Below are positions 31,897 to 41,695 of a DNA stretch of 64,000 nt, piece after piece; the first letter of the stretch is position 1, and each line of letters starts with the position of its first letter. Made by a program: the position numbers and the translations under genes. The stretch is from Cladophialophora immunda (Eukaryota > Ascomycota > Eurotiomycetes > Chaetothyriales > Herpotrichiellaceae). The notes below the pieces were generated by a model that saw only the letters and a list, made by a program, of their open reading frames with translations, was not told the DNA's origin and did no database searches. The stretch spans positions 932,883-996,882 of the forward strand of contig NW_015622546.1 of NCBI RefSeq assembly GCF_000835495.1, written 5' to 3'.

Positions 31897-32598
31897 ATGG
31901 CATCCCCTCCGACGTTGATCCATATACAAGGCCACGCCACCATCACCACGACCGCACAGCGAGCGGTGCTGAATCTAGCCGCCTCCGACACAGGCTCGGA
32001 CAAGGACCAAGTCTCCGGCCACGTGGTGTCGACCGTGAACGAGATCCAAGGCGACCTGGACCAGCTGTGTCCGCGCCTGGAGAACGGCGACATATCCCCC
32101 GCGGCGCCCGTGAGCTTCTACTCGATCGCCTCGCTCTCCATCTCCGCGGCGGACGAATACAACGGCAAAGGCGTCCGGCTGGAGAAGAAGCGCTACAGCG
32201 CCAACTCCAACATCGCCATCCACTTCCGCGACTTTGCCTGTCTGGGCCAGATGGTCGTCCGCCTGTCGAGCATGCCGCACGTCGAGCTGCGGGGCATCGA
32301 TTGGCAGCTGGAGGATGGGAGGAAGGCCGAGCTGGACGAGCAGGCCCGGTTGAAGGCGCTGCAGCACGCCATCTCCCGGGCCCAGGCGTACGGGACCAAG
32401 ATCGGCAGGGACAAGGTCACTTGCGTCAAGATCGAGGACGTGCAGGACAGTTGGCCGATGGGCCGGGTCATGCAGACCAAGCGGAAGGTCACGAGCTCTG
32501 CGACTTTTGAGGTTGGCGTGGGCATCGAGTTCGAGCCGCAGCTTGTCGAGGTCAACGCAACGCTCGCCGTCGAATTCCACGCCGAGAACTACTTATAA
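31897..32598 (+). CDS. SIMPL (DUF541) domain protein
   Basis: Single-exon 233-aa protein. Seen: IHIQGHATITTTAQRAVLNL at the N-terminus (the first beta strand of SIMPL, with the V/I-x-G-x-A pattern), alternating strands, a helix (DEQARLKALQHAISRAQAYG), CVKIEDVQ, and a closing strand (LVEVNATLAVEFHA). SIMPL proteins are widespread in bacteria, mostly periplasmic; mammalian SIMPL links to IRAK/NF-kB signalling. The fungal copy lacks a signal peptide. Function in fungi unknown. Its 3' flank carries a long (ACT)n tract. Confidence 0.85.
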   Translation: MASPPTLIHIQGHATITTTAQRAVLNLAASDTGSDKDQVSGHVVSTVNEIQGDLDQLCPRLENGDISPAAPVSFYSIASLSISAADEYNGKGVRLEKKRYSANSNIAIHFRDFACLGQMVVRLSSMPHVELRGIDWQLEDGRKAELDEQARLKALQHAISRAQAYGTKIGRDKVTCVKIEDVQDSWPMGRVMQTKRKVTSSATFEVGVGIEFEPQLVEVNATLAVEFHAENYL

Positions 32599-32626
32599 GA
32601 GGAGGAGGGTTGGGTCAATACCACCG

Positions 32627-32628
<2 letters not shown>

Positions 32629-32725
<97 letters not shown>
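32629..32725 (+). repeat. (ACT)n microsatellite
   Basis: About 32 perfect copies of ACT, 31 bp after the SIMPL stop codon, so probably in its 3' UTR. Open in several frames, producing long spurious poly-Leu/Thr/Tyr reading. Confidence 0.95.
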
Positions 32726-34278
32726 TGTCACTTACAACTCCAACGGTCGGCCCAATACATAGTGTGATGAGTACTGCTTAGTATCCGTGAGAGTTTTGCA
32801 GCTTTGTTTAGCTGCTCATCCGCACACTATTACAATCACGGGTGCTGAAATGAGGTGAGGTTTCAAAGTCGCCCGCACTTCGCTACGCTATGAACCCTAT
32901 CCTTAAATGGTGTATGTTACTCTCTCCCAAACCTATACATAGTACTATGTGCTTACTAGTTTAGTTATAGTAGTCCCCGTATGCTTTTCGCTATTTTGTA
33001 ACCCAACATATGTTACATAGGCGAGACAAATTGGAACCGTGACTGCATCTGACTCGTGTCAGGCTAGGTCTGTGTCCAAATCGATTTCGGAGCCAGTCTA
33101 CAGTAGACATCCGTTGGACTAGCTTCGGCACCCCCTGGGAATGAGGAGCGCCAGCTGTATGCCAACTACTGTAGCTAATAGGAATACTATCCTCTCAGTC
33201 GCGTAGGGGATCTTCAGGTTGGTGAGGGACTCGGTGAAGGCAAATGATTTGTGTAGCAAAGTGGTCGACCTGTCCACTTAGTTCTCTAAGAGTGTTCACA
33301 GTCGGCCACTGTAAAAACACTGAGAATGAGGAAGTCGGGGACTCCTTCCGGAGGTGGTTGCGCTTGAGTCATAGGGGGAAATTGCGGCGTGCTCGGAAAC
33401 GCGACACCAAATTCGCCGAATCGGGAAGCAACAGCCCAGGTCGACTCGCACCTCCCAATCCGTCCTATTTATTTCTTGCTGTCAGTCCTCTCTACCATTA
33501 TTCACAGGGCAGGATTGCCACAGAGACCAGACGGCGCGGTTAACTTCATTATCTCTCTCACCTTCTGCTTTACACTAGTAGTACAATATGGCAGGTCTGG
33601 CCTCCACCACTTTGCGTCCTTGAGGATGGGTCGATCGGCTTGGAAGGGGTCCTCCCTCTGACTACCACGTGCGGAATAGTAGGACCATTGTAGACGGTAG
33701 TGTTCTTACCTTACGTACGAGTGATTTGTGGGCTCTCCCCGCGATTTGGCTTACTCTGTTCCGCCCGGTCGAGGGCCCTCGTCCTGTCCAAAGTCATCGT
33801 GCAGCAGCAATCAGGCACCTCCAGGCAGCAAGGTGGGATTGCCCAATCGCCAAGCCGGTTTGTCAGCTGGTGCCTGGCGCGGCGTGCGTGGCGCCCCAGG
33901 CCAAGCGACCTGGCTAGACCCGAGATGGGGAGAGCGCGACCGAGCACGAAATTGACGCGCCCACACGTGAGGTGAGGGCTCGTTTTTGTGAGTAATGGAA
34001 GTTACACGGACGGAGGGTCCGGGGTTCATATGAGGAGTAATCGTGGATGGCACTTGGGAACGTGGTATATGAGTGGATGTTTCCTTTCCTCCTGCTCTCC
34101 GGTCTCAAGACAACAGCTTCACATTAAAAGCCATCGCATTGAAGGAACTTGACGACCTGAACTGACTGACTGTGATCACTGATCCACTCCCCCCGCCATC
34201 TCGCCATCTTGTCCATCGTAACACTGCTGGCACCTCTTCCCCCTCCCTTTTCCCACCATCAGTGTGCATCTCATCAAA
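32726..34278. other. intergenic region
   Basis: About 1.55 kb with no convincing gene on either strand. Several overlapping short open frames near 33.7-34.0 kb reflect GC-rich sequence. Confidence 0.5.
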
Positions 34279-34782
34279 ATGTCGATCCACCACATGTCCT
34301 ACTCGGTGCATTTCAGCAAAGTCGACGATGAGGTCGCCTTCCTCCTCGCCGCCTTCGGACACATGGGCTTGAAGGAGTTCCTGCGCCCCGTCCCAGGTGT
34401 TGTCGGCTTGGGCGAGTCGGCACCCTGGTTGTGGATTGTCGGCGTCGAGGACCGTCAGCCCATTCCTGATGACACCAAGATCTTGAGAAACCATGTTGCC
34501 CTACAAGCTAAAGGTATGAACTGCTGTACGGGTGGTGGTGGTGCTGTTTTTCGTTCTCACCGATCGAATCGGCTGACGAGAACTGACCGCGGGTGTCTAG
34601 ATCAAGCACAGGTCGATGCATTCCATGCCGCGGGGCTCAAGGCTGGCGGGACGGACAACGGCGCACCAGGCCTGCGGCCCGAATACCACCCAAATTACTA
34701 CGCAGCCTTCCTCCTCACTCCCGGGGGCCACAACATTGAATGTGTCGCGTATCCTCGCGCTGATAGTAGTGCGACGAATTGA
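34279..34782 (+). CDS. VOC/glyoxalase-fold protein
   Basis: 138 aa in two exons, 34279-34513 and 34601-34782, with an 87-bp phase-1 intron (g/gtatga...gtctag/AT). The intron length is a multiple of three and has no stop, so the frame stays open through it; only the spliced form gives ALQAKDQAQVDAFHAAGLKAG, the normal helix linking the two halves. Seen: N-terminal SIHHMSYSV, central LWIVGV, and C-terminal EYHPNYYAAFLLTPGGHNIECV, where the last Glu is the usual metal ligand position. Family: vicinal-oxygen-chelate enzymes (glyoxalase I, dioxygenases, resistance proteins). Reaction unassigned. Confidence 0.85.
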   Translation: MSIHHMSYSVHFSKVDDEVAFLLAAFGHMGLKEFLRPVPGVVGLGESAPWLWIVGVEDRQPIPDDTKILRNHVALQAKGMNCCTGGGGAVFRSHRSNRLTRTDRGCLDQAQVDAFHAAGLKAGGTDNGAPGLRPEYHPNYYAAFLLTPGGHNIECVAYPRADSSATN

Positions 34783-35159
34783 CGGTCCCTACCGCCTCCG
34801 GCCTGGCTTGGGGTCGCTGGTGCTGGGAAGGAGGCAGGACACCTAATGCGAGACGATGCTGGGGACACGAACTCGCCTGGGCCCTTGCAGAGATTGAGTC
34901 TGGAGTCTATCAGCGGAGGGCGTGGCCGGGGGAAAGGGAACGCCTCCCGGATCTGGGGTATGTATATACGATACTAGCAGAAGTTCCTAGCATGGTTGGG
35001 ATGTAGTTGGAGGAGGGCAATCAATAGATTCGATTCAAATTGGCCTGTCTCGTGTCCAGGAAATGAAATATCCCATCAAGCCTCGCCTTTCAAAGCTTCA
35101 AGTTCTTCGCTGCTAGTACTATATTTCCAAATCGCCACCAGGTTGAAGTTTGCCATTCA
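34783..35159. other. short convergent intergenic region
   Basis: About 380 bp between the converging VOC and deaminase genes. Nothing seen beyond 3' flanks. Confidence 0.5.
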
Positions 35160-35944
35160 TTATTGGAAGAAGCTGCTCGTCGTCGCTCCGCTCTTCTTCC
35201 CCTCCTGATACGTCGCGCTGAGCTGGTCGTACATTTTCTTGACCCGTTCCAGCTCGCCCTTCAGCTTCGTCCTCGCCCCTTCGTCCTCGACGGAGTCGAT
35301 TAGCTCTGCCAGCGATCGCGCGGTGAAGAACTTGTTTTTGCGGTTGTACAGTGGCTTGGCCGCCAGAGTCTCCTCCGTGTCGCCTGGCGAGGGGACCTGG
35401 TAGACGGACTTCAGGATGTCGATGTCGTCTGATGGAGTTCAAGTAGTCAGCTACTAACAATACACACACCCAGTATTTCTCGGTAGAGAAGTTCTGATCG
35501 GCGCCAAATCGTACATAGTCCTTCCTGCATGGGAGTTGGGGAATACCATCAGCGGTGGCATTGGAACTTACAGGGAATGGCAAAGAGGTCCCGACTGTCC
35601 TCGTACGTGAACATGTAATAAAACTCGTTGAACCCGGACCAGGTGATGCCGCTCAGGCACAGCGAGCAGGGCTCGTGCGTCGCGAAGAAGACGCAGTCCT
35701 TGGTCTCGGGCCGCTGCTCGCGCGGCAGCTGGAAGAACTGCTGGATGCAGTTGATCTCGCCGTGCAGCAGCGGCGACTCGCGCTCGTTGTTGGTCGAGGC
35801 GATGACGGTCCCCAGCGTCGCGCGGTCCAGCACCGCCGCCCCGAACAGCTTCGACCCCTGCGACACTTGCTTCGCCGTCAGCGGGATGATGGATTTCTCG
35901 GTTGTCGAGAGGAGCGCCGTCGCCAGGTCTTGGGGTCGTGGCAT
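35160..35944 (-). CDS. CMP/dCMP-type (cytidine deaminase-fold) deaminase
   Basis: Predicted zinc-dependent nucleoside/base deaminase of 213 aa. Exons 35944-35572 and 35428-35160, one 143-bp phase-1 intron. Joining T+AC gives FAIPY/DIDILK and an in-frame stop at 35160. Seen: zinc and proton-shuttle motif HGE (His61, Glu63) and PCSLC (Cys93, Cys96). C-terminal half is helical and charged (ELERVKKMYDQLSATYQEG). The substrate could be a free base, nucleoside or pterin. The intron contains an open 51-55-nt segment with splice-like ends; including it creates a TGA at the junction. Confidence 0.85.
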
Positions 35945-36097
35945 TTTGGGGGGGGTCTTGGCTTCAAGCGCTAATAGTACAATGGAATATAGTTCTAGTG
36001 GTAGTATTCGAGAGTGTGTTGGGGTTATTGAGAGGGAGATGAGACTGTCGGATCTGTACGATGGAGGAGGCACTCAAACTGGGAAGTTACATATATA

Positions 36098-36990
36098 CTA
36101 GTATTTTTCCGGTTCCCAAGTCACAGTTTGCGCTGCTGGTATCGCTTTCATGCTCCGGGTGCGTGCGAAGCAGAAGTCGTATTCAAAGTTGTCGCCTCGA
36201 TAAGAGTCAAAGAGCTTGAAAACGGATCCAATCGCGCCAAAGTCAAAGATTTTGTGGGTGCGGAGACCGCCGAAGCGCGCCCTGGACTGAATTGTAGGAG
36301 CGATCATCTTTTAAAATATTATTACCGTTTCTTTTTCTTTCCTCTGGATTTTCCCACAGATGTGTTCTCGATGACCAGGAGGAATTCATAGGTCCAGAAT
36401 TCCTGCATAGTACGCATGTCCACTGGTAAGCGGCCGTGCCTCTCTCTCTAGAATCGAATACTATGTAGTTCAATGCCGCCGATGTGCCCGTCAGACTTGA
36501 CGATGATAGCCGCCTCCCCTTCAACAACTCTCTGCAGCAGATCGAGAGAGTCCGATATCTCAAATGGTTGACCCGTCCATACCATGTACTTCTCACCGTT
36601 GCGAATATGAGCAGTCTCCAAGCTGCCATATCGCGCCCTGGCTGGACAAAGTCGTCATCGTCAATTGACGGTGCGGGAAGACGGTGCTTTGTGTAAGACT
36701 GGAGTCCTCGGCTGCTGCGAGTGAAGCTCGACCAAGAACTGAGTCGTCAAAGGCAAAGCGGCGTTGAGGCGAGGTGAGGAAGGTCGAAGCCAGGCGGATG
36801 CCTGGTGCACAGAGCTAGATGCGGAACTGGCCAAGTACGGGCATCTCGAGTTGGATATCGACTGTGTTGGCGTATCGACTTCTGTTAGGATGACCTTTGG
36901 CAAGCAACTCTTTGCGCAGCGCATACAGCATGCTGTGGATAGTATAGCACTGCCAGGCGTGAATGGTCAGGGTGTGGTCCATCAATATCA
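36098..36990 (-). CDS. unrecognised multi-exon gene (structure only partly resolved)
   Basis: Minus-strand segments with protein-like composition that chain through plausible introns. Last exon 36307-36098 (MIAPTIQSRARFGGLRTHKI ... TVTWEPEKY, stop at 36098). Preceding exon 36422-36358 (GAC ATG CGT..., MRTMQEFWTYEFLLVIENTS) with a 50-bp intron. Before it an exon of about 185 nt ending near 36462 (YMVWTGQPFEISDSLDLLQ, GEAAIIVKSDGHIGGIEL); the intron between would be only 39 bp, which is short. A 56-codon frame near 36990-36820 (MDHTLTIHAWQCY...LRKELLAKGHPNRSRYANT) may be the first exon. No family recognised. It may be a real small gene or one starting to decay. Confidence 0.4.
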
Positions 36991-37580
36991 GAACTCAGAG
37001 ACTGTCAACTTTGCACACTCGCAGTGGGATAGCCGCTACCACAGCGTAGACAGGCAAATCAATTGATGGACCCGATCTTTTGCATCTGTATTGTCAACAT
37101 GGGCACCTCGTTGCATTCTGGTACCCATTGACCCCACCGAGTCCACGGTGCTTCATGGCAATAGCCGCGGATGCAGCTTCTTCTATCTCTCATGCCCACC
37201 TGTTTGCAAGCAAAAATACTATTGCGTGATCATGCTATTAGAACATGCTACAAGGCCTTGGTTTATTGAGGGTACCAAGGTTACCAGATATGTAGGGGGA
37301 AGCAAGTAAGAGTCGGAAATGCTGACGGAGCACGCTGTTGGAAATTCCGTCCGAAGAGATCACGGGAAGGAGAGATATGAGAAGATGATGGTATTGTGAA
37401 TCTTGAATGGGGTGAACGTGCCAATATGTACCTCTACCCACGTCAAACCGACCTAAACGATACGAATATGCGTCTGGAATCGATGAAAGAGCCATGAGAC
37501 ACTCAAATTTGGCTACTTACAGATCGCTCGTGCCTCCTATATCTGCTTTCGACATCGCGCAGACTGCTTTACCAGACCTT
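36991..37580. other. intergenic region
   Basis: About 590 bp between the unresolved gene and the 3' end of the carbonic anhydrase-like gene. Nothing supported. Confidence 0.45.
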
Positions 37581-38334
37581 CTAGTTGACTTCCTCCAATT
37601 CTCCAGTCTTAATGTCAAACACAAATCCCCGAATGTTGGATTTCAATGACTCTGGAACAAGTGGCGAGTCCTTCAAGAAAGCGATGCTCTTCTTCACATT
37701 GTCACTGAGGGACCTGTCAAGGCTGTATCAGTGATGTGGTACCGCTAAGGAAGGGTCTCGTGCTTACCCCGTGATTTCACCAAATGTCATATTGTCAATT
37801 TCAGCCTTAGCGTCTGGTGCACGCTGGGCCAATTCTTCCTTCACCACCGCATCTCTAAAATGGGTTGCTCCGCAATCTACACAGACGAGCATCAGCCGGG
37901 GCATCGGTCCGTGAAGGAGATTCCCCCGGGGCCACTTGAGGTGCAAATCACCTACCTGTATGTTGAACGATGATGGCTTCCTTGAAATGTACGAGCGAGT
38001 CGATGGAAAGGAGGTGGTTCAAGACATATTGCGCATTCCCTCCAGCGACTCTCAAGACCACCGCCTCTACACACGTACCGTCAGCAAGCATGTCTCTACC
38101 AGTCCCACATCCATTCAGCTCACCCAAGGTTTTCAGCTTGAAGATGTTCTCAGGAATGCACCGTGGGTCGGCGCAAGTGACTGTAAACGGAATCAGCATT
38201 TCAAGCACAGCATTCTCGGAGCGGTGGTTCTCACTGATCACGATCTGAGGGAGGTCGTTGCCTGACTTTATGATCTCCTCAAAGGTAGGGATTGGTTGGT
38301 GGTCCTTGACACTTGCCCTGCCGAGGTTAGCCAT
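37581..38334 (-). CDS. beta-carbonic anhydrase-like protein
   Basis: Predicted zinc enzyme interconverting CO2 and bicarbonate, 206 aa from ATG 38334 (an upstream in-frame ATG at 38427 would add 31 residues). Exons: to 37956, 37876-37768, 37713-37581; introns 79 bp (phase 1) and 54 bp (phase 2). The first junction rebuilds VQHT/DCGATHF. Seen: CADPR zinc-ligand/dyad motif (Cys54, Asp56, Arg58) and HTDCG (His125, Cys128), so all expected zinc ligands are present. Odd: the usual RNAGG is RVAGG, and a Cys-rich insert (GELNGCGTGRDMLADGTC) precedes it. It belongs to a divergent fungal subgroup; activity not certain. Confidence 0.85.
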
Positions 38335-41081
38335 GTTTTCGACAAGGCGAAATGGATTTCGGACGTATGGCGGTCGATGAGAGCTTGAGCAGTTAAAGCC
38401 ATCCTTTAAGGTGCGTGTGCGATACAACGATCACTGCGGGTACCTCGGCGTGCCTGGTGACTTAAAATTGGTATTTGGAGGTATAGGTATTGATTTTTGG
38501 CCGTACCAAAGTTGTTTCTCGAGCGTCGAGCGATGGTCTAAATAGATGTCGGAAGCCCCAGAGGCTGGTTAGCGGCACTCGATTGCGCCATGACCCAAGG
38601 CCGTGTCCCGGCAAATGGGATCAGAACGCACTGCTGAGTAACAATGGCAATGATGTTGGGAACACGAAATTCGATGATGCCGGGCGTGAACCAGCCATTG
38701 AATGCTTGCACCGACTCTTTGAAGAGACCGCTTTGAGATTTGGTTACCTACCAGATGGAGCTAGCCTGGCAGCTACGCCTCTTTTCGGCAACCGAACCAT
38801 GGTCTAGTCCATGAGCTATACCGGTTCCAGGCTATCGTACCCTTGTCAGGATGACTACTCAAGATTCCACCGCATTATTTCGCTCCAGTTGTATACCACA
38901 AATTGACCTCTCCGGGCTGATGGTTAACGGTAGTATTTGCTACGAGGTCGGCATCGTCTACCAGGACCTGGGGAGTCGGCTGGTCTGGATATCTCCAACA
39001 CACCCGATGATGACCAAGAAGGAGAGATGAGCACTATATTGTCTGATTGTCTGTTACTGGATTTGCGAACGCATCCGACCGCGGTCGGGTAGACTACCAA
39101 TGAATTGGTACGAAATCTATCCGCCTTCGCCATCAAAATAGAGCATATGCTAGGCTTCCCGCAGTCCAGCGAAAATTAGTAAGTCAAATCTCGACGATGC
39201 GAATCTCCCGGGCGGTCATTCGAGCATGTAGTCTCTGTGTGCTGGGCTAGCGACTGTGAGTGAACAAAGGAAGACATCCGCTTGACCCATATCAGGACGA
39301 ATGCAATTAGCTTCCACAAAAAAGAGAAGCAGATGTTACAGACATTGGCATTATTTCCTTGTTGTCCGATGCTTCACATCTAGGTTTTGTGCCTTAAGCC
39401 GGTCTGATCATGCTCCACCAGGACTTTAACTACCAATATGAAGCCGCGAGAGTTTGAAAAGGGTAGCAGGAGCACCCTTTTTATTTACCTTCCCAGTGTG
39501 CCGTAGTCCTTTTGTTGTTTTGGACACCTGTCTCTCTCATAACGTAGCCAATGTATCCAAACGAGAAGCCGGAGACAAGACACCTACCTAATCGAGGCAA
39601 CCTTCCTGTGTTGTACTTCTCTCGAGACCATAGCTTTTTATGGTGTCTCGTGGTAATGTAATGTTCTACGCATGTACTCGGACGCTCAAGCCGAATCGAG
39701 TGCCTTTGACAGCAGCAGTGCAACTGCGAAAGGCGGAAGGTAGTAGTCCTGAGATACAACCAAGCAGGATCGAGGTCGTAGTTTGCTTTGCTGGCCAACG
39801 AGGGGGACAGAATCTCCGTCAATCATATCGCTCTATTACCGCGAAGGTGCGGGTTATGTGATCTTGCATCTAATAGCGGAGTACATGATGTCGTTGAAAG
39901 ACTTAGAATAGCTTTGGCTGGTGCACCGCATTGCTGATTTTATTCGTGCTATACATGGACACGACGGGGCGCGCAGCCTGGGTAGTTCCCGGCTTCGAAA
40001 ACGCCTTCATCAAATATATGACGTGTGAAAGGGGACATGATCCGAGAAAGGTCTGAGACCCGAAACCCTCTCAAATTCGACATGCTGCGGCGGCGGGGCG
40101 TCACTATACTACTACATACCCTAGATCCTTGCCCACCTGACATGCTGGCAGGATCCACAAACGGTCTGAATGAAATGTAAGATCTGATTGAATCACACCT
40201 GGATTTTATTACCGAGGCACGCCCATGCATGCGGAGGCCGGCAAGCTCTTTTGGCAGGCCAGAAGGCCACGCGAAAGGGATAGGCAAGTCACAGATCTAG
40301 ATTGCCTATCAAGGATGGACACTCCGATCAGGGCCAAAGTCGATTGCTCATTGGATGGCGAATTGGCTGGGACACGTCCCCGGCAAAATATCACATATCA
40401 GCTGTATGGTGTCTGAGACAACCACCTCACCACCCCATGTCGAGGGAATGTTTCAGTTCGGATTCCAGTCTTCTTAGAGGAAGTAAGGCTGTACACAATA
40501 CATAGTATTAGGAGATCCTGACCACATACCGGTCTTGACGAGGCTTAGCACTACAATGCCGTCCCTTTTCGAACCAGACCAGATCGAGGGAGAACAAGTG
40601 CGTGTGTTGTTGTTTCGACTGGGGATTCCAAATTCATGACCTTTGCCCATTAAATCTAGGCTGTGCAACGTCGACTCAAAAATGATACGGAATCATCAGA
40701 TGTCGCGCTGAGCGAGGATTGCCGGTTGACCGTTGCCCCGTACCGCATGGAGCTCCCTACGGCTGTTCCGTGACGGCATTACTACCAACGCAGTAGCCAA
40801 ACCCCTTCGGAGCGTATAAGAAATGATTAGGATTACGGGTTACTACGTACAGAAACAGAATATCCAAAGAGACCATCCACTCATTTCCCAGCAGTCCTAG
40901 GGCTGTTTTGGTATTGTAGCGGTAGTACTACCCATTTTCCATTTCGCATCATAACCTCGTAAACATTGTCGACTCATATGGTAGTGGTACCGACCAGTAT
41001 CCATTCAGATATCTTCCTCGGGCCATGTTCTCTCTCACCTTTCAATTATCCAGGCATAGTCATTCTCTTGTCCCCCGCCCT
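38335..41081. other. 2.7-kb gene-poor region
   Basis: Between the carbonic anhydrase-like and CFEM genes. The longest open frames (38490-38807 +, 39481-39822 -, 39949-40287 -) show no family signal or extension by splicing. I see no mobile-element ends. Confidence 0.5.
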
Positions 41082-41695
41082 TTACAGTATGGCGGCAACA
41101 CCCAGTCCAACTACACCTGCAACACCTGCCCACTGCTGTTTCAAAATCTGTGCGCCACCGGTATAGGTTGCAGCTGGAGCGCCGCTCGCTGGCACATAGC
41201 TGCTGGTCAAGGTCGCGGAAGCCGATGCTGGGGCACTAGTGGAGCTGAGAGTGAAAGTTGGTCCGGCAGTAGCAGAGGCCGTGGGAAGGGTAATGCTGAC
41301 GCCTGCCTGGCCGCAGAAAGTTTCGGCAAATTGTAGAGTTGCTGGAGGGAGCGAGGAATCAGCTTCATACTCCACACTGACAGTGCGAAGAGGACTGAGC
41401 TTACCAGCGATGTCAGTGGCATTGCAAGCAGTAGAGATGCACGAGTACACTCCACTCAGGAAACTGCTCGCCTGGCAGATGCAGGCAGCATCGGTGGTTG
41501 CACAGCCGGTGCTGGAAATGGCGTTGAGGGCACAGCTCACCTACTCTGGCATCAGTCATGTCTGCGAATATTCACTCCTACTGGTGTGGCATGCATGATA
41601 CGTACCGCGCATGTAGGGAGAGTAGAGAGATCTTGCGACGCTGCAAGATGGAGGAAGGATGAGAGCCCGACAGCAGCGAGAGCGAGGAAGCGCAT
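41082..41695 (-). CDS. CFEM-domain GPI-anchored surface protein
   Basis: Secreted, probably GPI-anchored, 161 aa. Exons: 41695-41606, 41540-41405, 41341-41082; introns 65 and 63 bp. Seen: signal peptide (about 1-20, MRFLALAAVGLSSFLHLAAS), CFEM domain with eight Cys (29, 33, 43, 50, 52, 64, 69, 85), Ser/Thr/Ala-rich stalk (about 100-135), and a C-terminal hydrophobic GPI signal (GVAGVVGLGVAAIL). Family knowledge: CFEM proteins bind haem, act in adhesion or virulence, or structure the wall. The second intron is a stopless multiple of three lying between Cys7 and Cys8. Confidence 0.92.

Noticed and set aside
32507..32767. Poly-Leu protein
   Set aside because: Frame through the (ACT)n microsatellite and the out-of-frame SIMPL 3' end.
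35460..35583. Coding exon reading KDYVRFGADQNFSTEKYW in the deaminase gene
   Set aside because: Joining it to exon 1 makes a TGA and its length breaks the frame of exon 2; kept only as a possible poison cassette.
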